Source: Enterobacteriaceae bacterium 4M9 (GTDB lineage Bacteria; Pseudomonadota; Gammaproteobacteria; Enterobacterales; Enterobacteriaceae). Taken from it: a stretch of DNA of 64,000 nt. Location of the stretch: the NCBI GenBank assembly GCA_010092695.1, contig JAADJJ010000001.1, positions 1,550,001-1,614,000 of the forward strand. The letters are read 5' to 3'. The notes below the pieces were generated by a model that saw nothing but the letters and a program-made list of their open reading frames with translations, was not told the DNA's origin and did not search any database. The position numbers were made by a program, and so were the translations under genes. Of this stretch, positions 39,876 through 49,136 are shown one piece after another. How positions within the stretch are numbered: the first letter of the stretch is position 1; every line of letters starts with the position of its first letter.

Positions 39876-40532
39876 ATGCAGAAAGAAAAACTTTCCGCTC
39901 TGATGGATGGGGAAACGCTGGACAGTGAACTGATGAATATGCTGTCTGGTGATAAAGCATTACAGCAAACTTGGGCCAGCTACCATCTCATCCGCGATAC
40001 GATGCGCGGCGAGGTGAGTGAACAGGCGCTTAACATTGATATTTCCGCAGGCGTGATGGCCGCGATTGCCGCTGAACCGGTGCGCCGCAACGTTACGCCA
40101 CTGCAGGAATCTCAGCCTGCCCCAAGCCAGTGGCAGCAAATGCCGTTCTGGAAAAAGATGCGCCCGTGGGCAAGTCAGATTACCCAGATTGGTATGGCAG
40201 CGTGTGTATCACTGGCGGTGATTGTGGGCGTGCAGCAGTACAACGGCCGTTCTGCCGATGGCAGTAGCCAGCCAGAAACGCCGGTCTTCAATACGCTGCC
40301 AATGATGGGTAAAGCAAGCCCGGTTAGTCTGGGTGTTCCGGCTGACAGCACTGCCAGCAACCAGGGGCAGCAACAGATTCAGGAGCAGCGCCGGCGTATC
40401 AACGCCATGCTTCAGGACTATGAGCTTCAGCGTCGCCTGCATGCCGAGCAGCTACAGTTTGAACGTTCTCAAACGCAGCAGGCTGCTTTACAGGTGCCTG
40501 GAAACCAAACTTTAGGAACCCAGTCGCAGTAA
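39876..40532 (+). CDS. rseA: Anti-sigma-E factor RseA
   Basis: A 218-residue single-pass inner-membrane protein. The cytoplasmic N-terminus MQKEKLSALMDGETLDSELM binds sigma-E; a membrane helix lies near residues 100-118 (ITQIGMAACVSLAVIVGVQQY); the periplasmic part is Gln-rich and binds RseB. Cleavage by DegS, RseP and ClpXP releases sigma-E. The stop overlaps rseB by one base. Confidence 0.96.
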   Translation: MQKEKLSALMDGETLDSELMNMLSGDKALQQTWASYHLIRDTMRGEVSEQALNIDISAGVMAAIAAEPVRRNVTPLQESQPAPSQWQQMPFWKKMRPWASQITQIGMAACVSLAVIVGVQQYNGRSADGSSQPETPVFNTLPMMGKASPVSLGVPADSTASNQGQQQIQEQRRRINAMLQDYELQRRLHAEQLQFERSQTQQAALQVPGNQTLGTQSQ

Positions 40533-41488
40533 TGAAGCAGCTTTGGTGTGCCATCTCTTTTGTCGCTGGCAGCCTGTTCTTCTCCTCTCACGCCTCGGCG
40601 GATGTTTCGTCCGGGGCGTTGTTGCAGCAGATGAACGCGGCCAGTCAGTCTCTCAATTACGAACTGGCTTTTATCAGCATTAATAAACTGGGCGTGGAGT
40701 CACTGCGTTATCGCCATGCCAGAGTGGATAATAAGCCTCTCGCACAGCTTTTGCAGCTTGATGGCCCGCGCCGTGAAGTCGTGCAACGCGGCAGTGAAAT
40801 CAGCTACTTTGAGCCTGGGCTTGAGCCCTTTACGCTCAACGGCGACTATATTGTCGATTCGCTTCCCTCCATCGTTTATTCCGATTTCAAAAAGCTTTCG
40901 CCTTACTACGATTTCATTTCCGTAGGTAAAACGCGCATTGCCGACAGGATGTGCGAAGTGATTCGTGTGGTTGCTCGTGATGGCACGCGTTATGGCTATA
41001 TTGTGTGGATGGATGCACAAACAAAATTGCCGATGCGAGTGGACCTGCTTGACCGCGATGGCGAAACGCTTGAGCAATTTCGAGTTATTAACGTTGTGCT
41101 CGATGACAGTATCGGTAACTCAATGAATGGCCTGGCCAAAGCCAGCCTGCCACCGCTTTTGTCCGTGCCGGATGGCGATAAAGCAGACTTTAACTGGTCA
41201 GTAAGCTGGTTGCCTCAGGGTTTTAAAGAGGTTTCCCGTAGCCGTCGTCCGCTGGCCGCCATTGGCGCACCGATGGAGTCACGCCTTTATTCTGATGGGC
41301 TGTTCAGTTTTTCAGTTAACGTTAACCGCGCCACTGCGGGTTCGCGTGGCAGCGAGATGCTGCGTACAGGTCGTCGCACTGTCAGCACAGAAGTACGTAA
41401 TAACGCTGAAATTACCATTGTGGGCGAGCTGCCGCCGCAGACAGCTAAACGCGTGTCAGATAATGTGAAATTCCGGAGCGCGCAATGA
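40532..41488 (+). CDS. rseB: Sigma-E regulatory protein RseB
   Basis: A 318-residue periplasmic protein with signal peptide MKQLWCAISFVAGSLFFSSHASA. It binds RseA and protects it from DegS until LPS or mislocalised outer-membrane proteins displace it. The large N-terminal lipid-binding-like domain and small C-terminal domain (PLAAIGAPMESRLYSDGLFSFSVNV) are both present at normal length. Start and stop overlap the neighbouring genes, indicating coupled translation. Confidence 0.96.
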   Translation: MKQLWCAISFVAGSLFFSSHASADVSSGALLQQMNAASQSLNYELAFISINKLGVESLRYRHARVDNKPLAQLLQLDGPRREVVQRGSEISYFEPGLEPFTLNGDYIVDSLPSIVYSDFKKLSPYYDFISVGKTRIADRMCEVIRVVARDGTRYGYIVWMDAQTKLPMRVDLLDRDGETLEQFRVINVVLDDSIGNSMNGLAKASLPPLLSVPDGDKADFNWSVSWLPQGFKEVSRSRRPLAAIGAPMESRLYSDGLFSFSVNVNRATAGSRGSEMLRTGRRTVSTEVRNNAEITIVGELPPQTAKRVSDNVKFRSAQ

Positions 41489-41964
41489 TCAAAGAATGGG
41501 CGACGGTGGTCTCCTGGCAAAACGGCGAAGCGCTGGTCAGCTGTGATGTAAAATCTTCCTGCAACAGCTGCGCCTCACGCGCGGGTTGCGGCTCTCGCGT
41601 GCTAAATAAACTTGGCCCACAAACTACCCATACCATCACTGTGCCCAGCACTGAACCGTTGGTGGCCGGGCAGAAAGTGGAGTTAGGCATTGCCGAAAGC
41701 AGCCTGTTGAGTTCGGCACTGCTGGTGTATATGTCGCCGCTGGTGGGATTATTTGCCATGGCAGGTCTGTTTCAGGCGCTGTTTGGCGGTGATATAGCTG
41801 CTGTTTGCGGCGCACTGCTTGGCGGTGTGGGCGGCTTTCTGCTGGCGCGCGGGTTATCTCCACGTCTGAGCAACCGCGCGCAATGGCAACCGGTTATTCT
41901 CAGCGTTGCGCTGACGCCAGATGCCCTGCGGGTCGATACCTCTTCTGTTTCAGAGAGCCGGTGA
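41485..41964 (+). CDS. rseC: Sigma-E/SoxR reducing system protein RseC
   Basis: A 159-residue inner-membrane protein with the N-terminal cysteine cluster KSSCNSCASRAGCGSRVLNKL and two membrane helices (SSALLVYMSPLVGLFAMAGLFQALF and AAVCGALLGGVGGFLLA). It modulates sigma-E and, with Rsx, the reduction of SoxR. Last gene of the operon, overlapping rseB by four bases. The 182 bases to lepA carry no visible gene. Confidence 0.94.
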   Translation: MIKEWATVVSWQNGEALVSCDVKSSCNSCASRAGCGSRVLNKLGPQTTHTITVPSTEPLVAGQKVELGIAESSLLSSALLVYMSPLVGLFAMAGLFQALFGGDIAAVCGALLGGVGGFLLARGLSPRLSNRAQWQPVILSVALTPDALRVDTSSVSESR

Positions 41965-42146
41965 GCCGGCTCTTTTGCTATCTGACATTTTCCTTGTCCG
42001 CGCTGCTGATGAGCAGTTTCCCCGTTTTCTGGTTGTAGTGTAGAATGCAGCGTTTCCGGCGCAGAGAGCCGCAGCCACAATCCCGTCTCAGCACAGCGCG
42101 TTGCGCGAGGCCACGAAGGCATTATTAAGGTATAAAAATCTCCTGT

Positions 42147-43946
42147 ATGAAGAACATACGCAACTTTTCGATTATCGCCCACATTGACCACGGTAAGTCG
42201 ACGCTGTCTGACCGTATCATCCAGATTTGCGGTGGCCTCTCCGATCGCGAAATGGCGGCGCAGGTGCTTGACTCAATGGATCTTGAGCGCGAGCGCGGCA
42301 TCACCATCAAAGCGCAGAGCGTTACCCTTGATTACAAAGCCTCTGACGGCGAAACCTACCAGCTTAACTTCATCGATACCCCAGGGCACGTTGACTTCTC
42401 TTACGAAGTGTCGCGTTCGCTTGCTGCCTGCGAAGGCGCGCTGCTGGTGGTGGATGCGGGTCAGGGGGTAGAGGCCCAGACGCTGGCAAACTGCTACACC
42501 GCAATGGAAATGGACCTGGAAGTGGTGCCGGTTCTAAACAAGATTGACCTGCCGGCCGCTGATCCGGAACGTGTGGCAGAAGAGATTGAAGATATTGTCG
42601 GTATTGATGCCGCTGATGCCGTGCGCTGTTCGGCCAAAACGGGCGTGGGCGTGCAGGACGTGCTGGAGCGCCTGGTGCGCGACATTCCGCCACCGGAAGG
42701 TGACCCGGATGCACCGCTGCAGGCGCTGATCATCGACTCCTGGTTCGATAACTACCTGGGCGTGGTATCGCTGGTGCGTGTGAAGAACGGCACGCTGCGC
42801 AAGGGCGAAAAAATCAAGGTGATGAGCACAGGTCAGACATATAACGCTGACCGTCTCGGCATCTTCACGCCTAAGCAGGTTGACCGTACTGAGCTGCACT
42901 GCGGCGAGGTAGGCTGGCTGGTTTGCGCTATTAAAGACATCCTTGGCGCCCCAGTGGGCGACACCCTGACCAGCGCACGCGCCCCGGCTGACAAAGCGTT
43001 ACCGGGCTTTAAAAAAGTAAAACCGCAGGTCTATGCGGGCCTGTTCCCGGTCAGCTCTGATGACTATGAGAGCTTTCGCGACGCGCTGGGCAAACTGAGC
43101 CTTAACGACGCTTCCCTGTTCTACGAGCCGGAAAGCTCGACGGCGCTGGGTTTTGGTTTCCGCTGTGGCTTCCTCGGTCTGCTGCACATGGAAATTATCC
43201 AGGAGCGCCTGGAGCGTGAGTACGATCTTGACCTCATCACAACGGCACCGACCGTAGTGTATGAAGTGCAGACCACCAGCAAAGAAGTGATTTATGTCGA
43301 CAGCCCGTCCAAGCTGCCGCCGCTCAATAACATTGATGAGTTGCGTGAACCGATTGCTGAGTGTCACATGCTGCTGCCGCAGGAATATCTGGGTAACGTC
43401 ATCACCCTGTGTGTTGAGAAGCGCGGCGTGCAGACCAACATGGTGTACCACGGCAACCAGGTGGCGCTGACCTATGAAATTCCAATGGCCGAAGTGGTGC
43501 TGGATTTCTTCGACAGGCTGAAGTCAACTTCACGTGGTTATGCGTCGCTTGACTACAACTTTAAGCGTTTCCAGGCATCGAACATGGTGCGCGTGGACGT
43601 GCTTATCAACGGCGAACGTGTGGATGCGCTGGCACTCATTACCCATAACGATAATGCGCCGTACCGTGGTCGTGAGTTGGTTGAAAAAATGAAAGAGCTG
43701 ATTCCTCGCCAGCAGTTTGATATTGCGATTCAGGCGGCCATTGGCAACCACATCATTGCTCGCTCAACGGTTAAACAGCTGCGTAAAAACGTGCTGGCCA
43801 AGTGCTACGGCGGTGACGTCAGCCGTAAGAAAAAGCTGTTGCAGAAGCAGAAAGAAGGTAAAAAACGCATGAAGCAGGTCGGCAACGTTGAGCTGCCGCA
43901 GGAAGCGTTTCTTGCCATCCTGCACGTGGGCAAAGACGGTAAATAA
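42147..43946 (+). CDS. lepA: Elongation factor 4 (LepA)
   Basis: A 599-residue translational GTPase, implicated in 30S assembly and back-translocation. It contains AHIDHGKST (P-loop), the RGITIKAQSV switch, DTPGHVDF, and NKIDLP, followed by EF-G-like domains and the LepA-specific C-terminal domain (RKKKLLQKQKEGKKRMKQVGNVELPQEAFLAIL). It precedes lepB by 15 bases, giving the conserved lepA-lepB-rnc-era-recO-pdxJ-acpS run. Confidence 0.97.
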   Translation: MKNIRNFSIIAHIDHGKSTLSDRIIQICGGLSDREMAAQVLDSMDLERERGITIKAQSVTLDYKASDGETYQLNFIDTPGHVDFSYEVSRSLAACEGALLVVDAGQGVEAQTLANCYTAMEMDLEVVPVLNKIDLPAADPERVAEEIEDIVGIDAADAVRCSAKTGVGVQDVLERLVRDIPPPEGDPDAPLQALIIDSWFDNYLGVVSLVRVKNGTLRKGEKIKVMSTGQTYNADRLGIFTPKQVDRTELHCGEVGWLVCAIKDILGAPVGDTLTSARAPADKALPGFKKVKPQVYAGLFPVSSDDYESFRDALGKLSLNDASLFYEPESSTALGFGFRCGFLGLLHMEIIQERLEREYDLDLITTAPTVVYEVQTTSKEVIYVDSPSKLPPLNNIDELREPIAECHMLLPQEYLGNVITLCVEKRGVQTNMVYHGNQVALTYEIPMAEVVLDFFDRLKSTSRGYASLDYNFKRFQASNMVRVDVLINGERVDALALITHNDNAPYRGRELVEKMKELIPRQQFDIAIQAAIGNHIIARSTVKQLRKNVLAKCYGGDVSRKKKLLQKQKEGKKRMKQVGNVELPQEAFLAILHVGKDGK

Positions 43947-43961
43947 TTTTAAGGAGTTGGC

Positions 43962-44933
43962 ATGGCGAATATGTTTGCCCTGATCCTCGTGATTGCCACG
44001 CTGGTGACCGGGCTGCTGTGGTGTCTGGATAAATTTGTATTTGCGCCAAAGCGTCGTGCGGCGCAGGCTAATGCCCAGGCCGCGGTTAATGGCGAGCTGG
44101 ACAAAGACACGCTAAAAAAAGTGGCGGCAAAACCGGGCTGGCTGGAAACCTGTGCCTCGGTTTTTCCGGTGCTGGCCATTGTGCTGGTGGTGCGCTCATT
44201 TATTTATGAGCCCTTCCAGATCCCGTCTGGTTCGATGATGCCTACGCTGCTGATTGGTGATTTCATCATCGTTGAGAAATATGCCTACGGAATTAAAGAT
44301 CCTATTTTTCAGAAAACGCTAATCGAGACCAGCCATCCGAAACGCGGTGATGTTGTGGTATTTAAGTATCCGCGCAATCCGACCGTTGATTATATTAAAC
44401 GTGTCGTGGGGCTACCGGGCGATCGCGTGGTTTACGATCCGGTTGCTAAACAAGTGACGGTTGAACCGAACTGCAGTTCTGGTCAGGCCTGCGATAATGC
44501 GCTGGCGATTACCTATAGCAACGTTGAGCCAAGTAACTTTGTCGAAACCTTCTCTCAGGGCAGCGGCGAGTCGCGTGGTGGGTTCTGGCAGCTGCCGCTG
44601 GACCAGAACAAAGAGGGCGGTGAACGCCTGACGACACGCACAGAAAAACTGGGCGATGTGGCACACAGTATCCTGATGCTGCCGATTGCGCAGGACCAGG
44701 TTGGCCTGTATTACCGCCAGCCAGGTGTGCAAACTGCTTCATGGATTGTGCCGCCGGGTCAGTATTTCATGATGGGCGATAACCGTGATAACAGCGAAGA
44801 CAGCCGTTACTGGGGTTTCGTGCCGGAGCAAAATCTGGTGGGTAAAGCGGTTGCTATCTGGATGAGCTTTGAAAAACAACAGGGCGAATGGCCAACCGGC
44901 GTGCGTTTGAGTCGTATTGGCGGTATTCATTAA
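43962..44933 (+). CDS. lepB: Signal peptidase I
   Basis: A 323-residue inner-membrane serine protease that cleaves signal peptides of exported proteins. Two N-terminal membrane segments (MFALILVIATLVTGLLWCLDKFVF and a second near residue 62) are followed by the catalytic Ser motif YEPFQIPSGSMMPTLLIGDF, the Lys in DYIKRVVGLPGDRV, and GDNRDNSEDSRYWGFV. Normal length and order. Confidence 0.97.
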   Translation: MANMFALILVIATLVTGLLWCLDKFVFAPKRRAAQANAQAAVNGELDKDTLKKVAAKPGWLETCASVFPVLAIVLVVRSFIYEPFQIPSGSMMPTLLIGDFIIVEKYAYGIKDPIFQKTLIETSHPKRGDVVVFKYPRNPTVDYIKRVVGLPGDRVVYDPVAKQVTVEPNCSSGQACDNALAITYSNVEPSNFVETFSQGSGESRGGFWQLPLDQNKEGGERLTTRTEKLGDVAHSILMLPIAQDQVGLYYRQPGVQTASWIVPPGQYFMMGDNRDNSEDSRYWGFVPEQNLVGKAVAIWMSFEKQQGEWPTGVRLSRIGGIH

Positions 44934-45100
44934 TCGGGGCTAATCAGTTAACGACATCCCCTGTCGTTACGTATAGAATATTTCCCCGTGTTTTTAGTTC
45001 GGCTCCCGTAAGGGAGCCGCAGCACACAAAACCGTTCTGGTCTGAAAGTAGCGCGGTTTCGTGTGCTGAATTGTCGACGTATTCATATTACTGGTATCGC

Positions 45101-45781
45101 ATGAATCCCATCGTAATTAACCGGCTCCAGCGTAAACTGGGCTACACTTTCCTGCATCAGGATCTGCTGCAGCAGGCGCTCACGCATCGTAGCGCCAGCA
45201 GTAAGCATAACGAGCGGCTGGAGTTTCTTGGTGACTCCATTTTAAGTTTTGTTATCGCCAACGCGCTTTATCACCGTTTTCCGCGCGTGGATGAAGGCGA
45301 TATGAGCCGCATGCGTGCGACGCTGGTTCGCGGCAATACGCTGGCAGAAATTGCCCGCGAGTTTGAGCTGGGCGAGTGTCTGCGCCTGGGGCCGGGTGAG
45401 CTCAAAAGCGGCGGCTTTCGCCGTGAGTCTATCCTTGCCGATACGGTAGAAGCGCTGATTGGCGGGGTGTTCCTCGACAGCGATATTCAGACCGTGGAGC
45501 GAATGATCCTGAGCTGGTATCAGACGCGGCTGGATGAGATAAGCCCTGGTGATAAACAAAAGGATCCGAAAACGCGTCTGCAGGAGTTTTTGCAGGGTCG
45601 CCATCTGCCGCTGCCGTCTTATCTGGTAGTGCAGGTACGGGGTGAAGCGCACGATCAGGAATTTACTATCCACTGTCAGGTAAGTGGGTTAGGCGAACCG
45701 GTTGTTGGCACCGGTTCCAGCCGCCGCAAGGCCGAACAGGCCGCGGCTGAACAAGCCATGAAAAAGCTGGAGCTGGAATGA
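45101..45781 (+). CDS. rnc: Ribonuclease III
   Basis: A 226-residue double-strand-specific endoribonuclease that processes rRNA precursors and many mRNAs. It has the signature HNERLEFLGDSIL with the catalytic Glu and Asp, FRRESILADTVEALIGGVFLD, and a C-terminal double-stranded RNA-binding domain (DPKTRLQEFLQGRHLPLP to AEQAAAEQAMKKLELE). The start at 45101 matches E. coli; the frame is open far upstream through the leader. Overlaps era by four bases. Confidence 0.97.
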   Translation: MNPIVINRLQRKLGYTFLHQDLLQQALTHRSASSKHNERLEFLGDSILSFVIANALYHRFPRVDEGDMSRMRATLVRGNTLAEIAREFELGECLRLGPGELKSGGFRRESILADTVEALIGGVFLDSDIQTVERMILSWYQTRLDEISPGDKQKDPKTRLQEFLQGRHLPLPSYLVVQVRGEAHDQEFTIHCQVSGLGEPVVGTGSSRRKAEQAAAEQAMKKLELE

Positions 45782-46683
45782 GCGACGAAAAAACGTACTG
45801 CGGATTTATTGCCATCGTGGGTCGCCCCAACGTGGGCAAATCGACGCTGCTGAATAACCTGCTCGGGCAGAAAATTTCTATTACCTCACGCAAGGCGCAG
45901 ACCACGCGCCACCGTATTGTGGGCATTCATACTGAAGGCGCACATCAGGCCATCTATGTGGATACGCCTGGGTTGCACATGGAAGAGAAGCGCGCCATCA
46001 ACCGCTTGATGAACCGTGCTGCCAGTAGCTCCATCGGCGATGTTGAGCTGGTTATTTTTGTTGTGGAAGGCACACGCTGGACTGCTGACGACGAAATGGT
46101 GCTCAACAAACTGCGCGACGGTAAAGCGCCGGTTATCCTGGCGGTTAACAAAGTCGATAACGTGGTTGATAAAGCTGAGCTGCTGCCTCATCTGCAATTC
46201 CTGGCAAGCCAGATGGACTTCCTCGATATCGTGCCTATTTCTGCGGAAACGGGCATGAACGTGGATACGGTCGCCGGTATCGTGCGTAAACATCTCCCTG
46301 AAGCTATCCATCATTTCCCGGAAGACTATATTACCGACCGCAGCCAGCGCTTCATGGCCTCTGAAATTATTCGTGAGAAACTGATGCGCTTTTTGGGCGC
46401 TGAGTTGCCGTATTCCGTTACCGTAGAAATCGAGCGCTTTATTACCAATGAGCGCGGTGGTTATGACATCAACGGTCTGATTCTCGTTGAGCGTGAGGGG
46501 CAGAAAAAGATGGTGATTGGCAACAAAGGGGCCAAAATTAAAACCATCGGTATTGAAGCGCGCCGTGATATGGAAGACATGTTTGAAGCCAAAGTTCACC
46601 TTGAACTGTGGGTGAAGGTGAAGTCTGGTTGGGCCGACGACGAGCGCGCGCTGCGTAGCCTCGGCTATATCGACGACATGTAA
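45778..46683 (+). CDS. era: GTPase Era
   Basis: A 301-residue essential GTPase that binds the 3' end of 16S rRNA during 30S maturation. G motifs: GRPNVGKST, DTPGLHM, NKVD; the C-terminal KH domain is marked by GQKKMVIGNKGAKIKTIGIEAR. recO follows after 11 bases. Confidence 0.97.
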   Translation: MSDEKTYCGFIAIVGRPNVGKSTLLNNLLGQKISITSRKAQTTRHRIVGIHTEGAHQAIYVDTPGLHMEEKRAINRLMNRAASSSIGDVELVIFVVEGTRWTADDEMVLNKLRDGKAPVILAVNKVDNVVDKAELLPHLQFLASQMDFLDIVPISAETGMNVDTVAGIVRKHLPEAIHHFPEDYITDRSQRFMASEIIREKLMRFLGAELPYSVTVEIERFITNERGGYDINGLILVEREGQKKMVIGNKGAKIKTIGIEARRDMEDMFEAKVHLELWVKVKSGWADDERALRSLGYIDDM

Positions 46684-46694
46684 CGGGTAGAGCA

Positions 46695-47432
46695 ATGGAA
46701 GGCTGGCAAAGGGCTTTTGTGCTGCACAGTCGCCCCTGGAGCGAGACCAGCCTCCTGCTCGACCTCTTTTCTGAAGAATCCGGGCGTATCCGCCTGATTG
46801 CCAAAGGAGCGCGCTCGAAGCGCTCCAGCCTTAAAGGTTCACTGCAACCTTTCACTCCACTGCTGGTGCGCTGGAGCGGGCGTGGCGATGTGAAAACCCT
46901 GCGTAGTGCCGAACCCGTCTCTCTGGCGCTACCTCTTACCAGTATCCATCTTTACAGCGGTCTTTACGTTAACGAACTGCTCGCACGCGTGCTGGAGCAG
47001 GAGACGCGCTTTTCTGAGCTATTCTTCGAATATCTGCACTGCATTCAGGCGCTGGCGGGCGCTCACGGTTCGCCGGAACCCGCGCTGCGCCGCTTTGAAC
47101 TGGCGTTACTGAACCATCTGGGATACGGCGTTGATTTCCTGCATTGCGCGGGCAGCGGTGAACCGGTGAGCGACACCATGACTTATCGTTACCGTGAAGA
47201 AAAAGGTTTTATCGCGAGTCTCGTGGTGGATAACGCCAGCTTCACCGGGCGCGAGTTGCGTGCGCTGGCCGAGCGCCATTTTCCAGATGCCATCACGTTA
47301 CGGGCGGCTAAACGCTTCACCCGCATTGCGCTTAAGCCCTACCTCGGCGGCAAACCGCTGAAAAGCCGCGAGCTGTTTCGCCAGTTTGTGCCGAAAAAAA
47401 CGGCACTTAAATCCCCCGCTGACCCTCAATAA
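46695..47432 (+). CDS. recO: DNA repair protein RecO
   Basis: A 245-residue mediator that loads RecA onto SSB-coated single-stranded DNA with RecR and RecF. An N-terminal OB fold starts EGWQRAFVLHSRPWSETSLLLDLFSEESGRIRLIAKGARS; the helical domain and C-terminus follow, ending three residues later than E. coli. Conserved place between era and pdxJ. Confidence 0.94.
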   Translation: MEGWQRAFVLHSRPWSETSLLLDLFSEESGRIRLIAKGARSKRSSLKGSLQPFTPLLVRWSGRGDVKTLRSAEPVSLALPLTSIHLYSGLYVNELLARVLEQETRFSELFFEYLHCIQALAGAHGSPEPALRRFELALLNHLGYGVDFLHCAGSGEPVSDTMTYRYREEKGFIASLVVDNASFTGRELRALAERHFPDAITLRAAKRFTRIALKPYLGGKPLKSRELFRQFVPKKTALKSPADPQ

Positions 47433-47506
47433 CGCAAGGCTGATAGCCACGCTTTCCTGCTGCGGTGTACACTTGCGGTTCTGACTGCAGATTACCGAGG
47501 ATTGTC

Positions 47507-48239
47507 ATGGCTGAATTACTTTTGGGAGTCAACATTGACCATATTGCCACGTTGCGTAACGCTCGCGGCACCAGCTACCCGGACCCGGTTCAGGCGGCGT
47601 TTATCGCCGAGCAGGCTGGTGCTGACGGTATTACGGTCCACCTGCGTGAAGACCGTCGCCATATCACCGATCGCGATGTCCGCATTCTGCGTCAGACGCT
47701 ACACACCCGCATGAATCTGGAAATGGCGGTTACGGAAGAGATGCTCGCCATTGCCTGTGAAACAAAACCTCATTTTTGCTGCCTGGTGCCTGAAAAGCGC
47801 GAGGAAGTGACCACAGAAGGTGGGCTGGATGTTGCCGGCCAGCCGGAAAAAACTGCGCGATGCTTGTTGTCGCCTTGCCGGGGCAGGCATTCTGGTATCG
47901 CTGTTTATCGACCCTGATGTTGCGCAGATTGATGCCGCCGTTGCTGTCGGTGCGCCGTATATCGAAATCCATACCGGCGCTTACGCCGATGCCGAAAGCG
48001 AAACCGCGCAGCAGGAAGAACTGGCGCGCATAGCTCACGCGGCGACGTATGCTGCAGGCAAAGGGTTGAAAGTGAACGCCGGGCATGGCCTGACCTATCA
48101 CAATGTTAAGCCTGTTGCAGCGCTACCGGAAATGCATGAGTTGAATATTGGCCATGCCATTATCGGGCGCGCGGTGATGGTGGGGCTGAAAGAGGCGGTG
48201 GCCGACATGAAACGTCTGATGCTGGAAGCCCGTGGCTGA
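47507..48239 (+). pseudogene. pdxJ: Pyridoxine 5'-phosphate synthase PdxJ, split by a frameshift
   Basis: PdxJ condenses 3-amino-2-oxopropyl phosphate with deoxyxylulose 5-phosphate in vitamin B6 synthesis. The first 113 codons match well (AELLLGVNIDHIATLRNARG ... EEVTTEGGLDVAGQPEK). The frame then changes, and the rest (LRDACCRLAGAGILVSLFID ... LNIGHAIIGRAVM ... MKRLMLEARG) continues in another frame to 48239. The cause is an A-run of six at 47847-47852; five A would restore one 243-residue protein, the E. coli length. The first frame as written continues to 47917 with unrelated residues. It may be a sequencing or assembly error in a homopolymer or a true mutation. Confidence 0.88.
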
Positions 48240-48619
48240 TGGCAATTCTCGGGCTTGGCACAGATATTGTTGAGATTGCGCGTATTGAGGCGGTCATTGC
48301 GCGATCGGGCGATCGCCTGGCGCAGCGCGTACTGTGTGCCAGTGAGTGGGCGCTTTATCAGGCGCATCAGCAGCCGGTTCGTTTTCTGGCCAAGCGTTTT
48401 GCAGTTAAAGAAGCGGCAGCAAAAGCGTTTGGTACAGGCATTCGTAACGGTCTGGCGTTCGATCAATTTGAAGTCTTTAACGACGCGCTGGGTAAGCCGC
48501 AGGTACGTTTTCATGAGGCTGCAGAGCAACTGGCCCAGCAGATGGGTGTAAAATTCGTGCACGTGACGCTTGCCGACGAGCGGCGTTACGCCTGTGCGAC
48601 AGTTATTCTCGAATGCTGA
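48239..48619 (+). CDS. acpS: Holo-[acyl-carrier-protein] synthase
   Basis: A 126-residue phosphopantetheinyl transferase that attaches 4'-phosphopantetheine from CoA to acyl carrier protein. Motifs: AILGLGTDIVEIARIEAVI with the metal-binding Asp, and RFLAKRFAVKEAAAKAFGTGIRNG with the catalytic Glu. The ATG overlaps the pdxJ stop. The 136 bases to yfhL hold nothing I can support. Confidence 0.96.
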   Translation: MAILGLGTDIVEIARIEAVIARSGDRLAQRVLCASEWALYQAHQQPVRFLAKRFAVKEAAAKAFGTGIRNGLAFDQFEVFNDALGKPQVRFHEAAEQLAQQMGVKFVHVTLADERRYACATVILEC

Positions 48620-48755
48620 ACCAGTCTATGTTCCTCGCCGGAGTGCTTTAATCAAGGACGTACACGGCGATTGCCTGGAATGGGGAGAGGTTGCCCGTTT
48701 GGGCTGGTTGTCAAAGGCCGCTCGGGCGTACTCAGGTAAGAGGCCGGTCGAGTGT

Positions 48756-49016
48756 CTAAATCTTGTCGGCGTGATGAAGCAATACAAACTTATCCCACAA
48801 CTGTTCCTGGCTTTCGTTGTGCGCCGGATCTTTCACAATGGTGTTGGGAATGGGGCACACTTTCTGGCAGGTTGGCGTATCGTAATGGCCAACACACTCG
48901 GTGCAGCGATCGCTGTTAATCTGGTAGATGCACTCCCCCATGGAGATGGCTTCGTTCGGGCACTCCGGCTCGCACATATCGCAATTGATGCATTTTTTGG
49001 TGATAGCTAATGCCAC
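48756..49016 (-). CDS. yfhL: 2[4Fe-4S] ferredoxin YfhL
   Basis: An 86-residue low-molecular-weight ferredoxin of the Allochromatium type. Cluster ligands are in KKCINCDMCEPECPN and in CTECVGHYDTPTCQKVCP, which has the longer loop between Cys typical of this subfamily. It accepts or gives electrons at low potential; the partner is unclear. In the E. coli core this gene follows acpS. Here it is the last conserved gene before the tailocin locus, and its upstream region abuts the tailocin repressor. Confidence 0.94.
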   Translation of the reverse strand: MALAITKKCINCDMCEPECPNEAISMGECIYQINSDRCTECVGHYDTPTCQKVCPIPNTIVKDPAHNESQEQLWDKFVLLHHADKI

Positions 49017-49097
49017 GGGGGTCTTCTCAACAACACAAACAGGGCGGGCATTATACGCCTCCTGAAGCCAGAAGGCAGCTGATTATTCATCTCTGAT

Positions 49098-49136
49098 TAA
49101 TGCGTAATTGCATTGATTCTTCTCTTTTACGCATTA
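49098..49136. repeat. Inverted repeat TAATGCGTAA / TTACGCATTA beside the repressor 3' end
   Basis: TAATGCGTAA (49098-49107) and its exact complement TTACGCATTA (49127-49136) are 19 bases apart. The repressor stop codon is immediately right of it, and yfhL starts 82 bases to the left. The half-site TAATGCG recurs in the control region at 49836-49929, so this may be a further repressor operator lying in the yfhL promoter region. It could instead act as a stem for the repressor transcript. Confidence 0.45.

Noticed and set aside
48570..49010. A 146-codon plus-strand frame overlapping yfhL
   Set aside because: It is antisense to the clear ferredoxin gene yfhL and starts inside acpS; no family resemblance.
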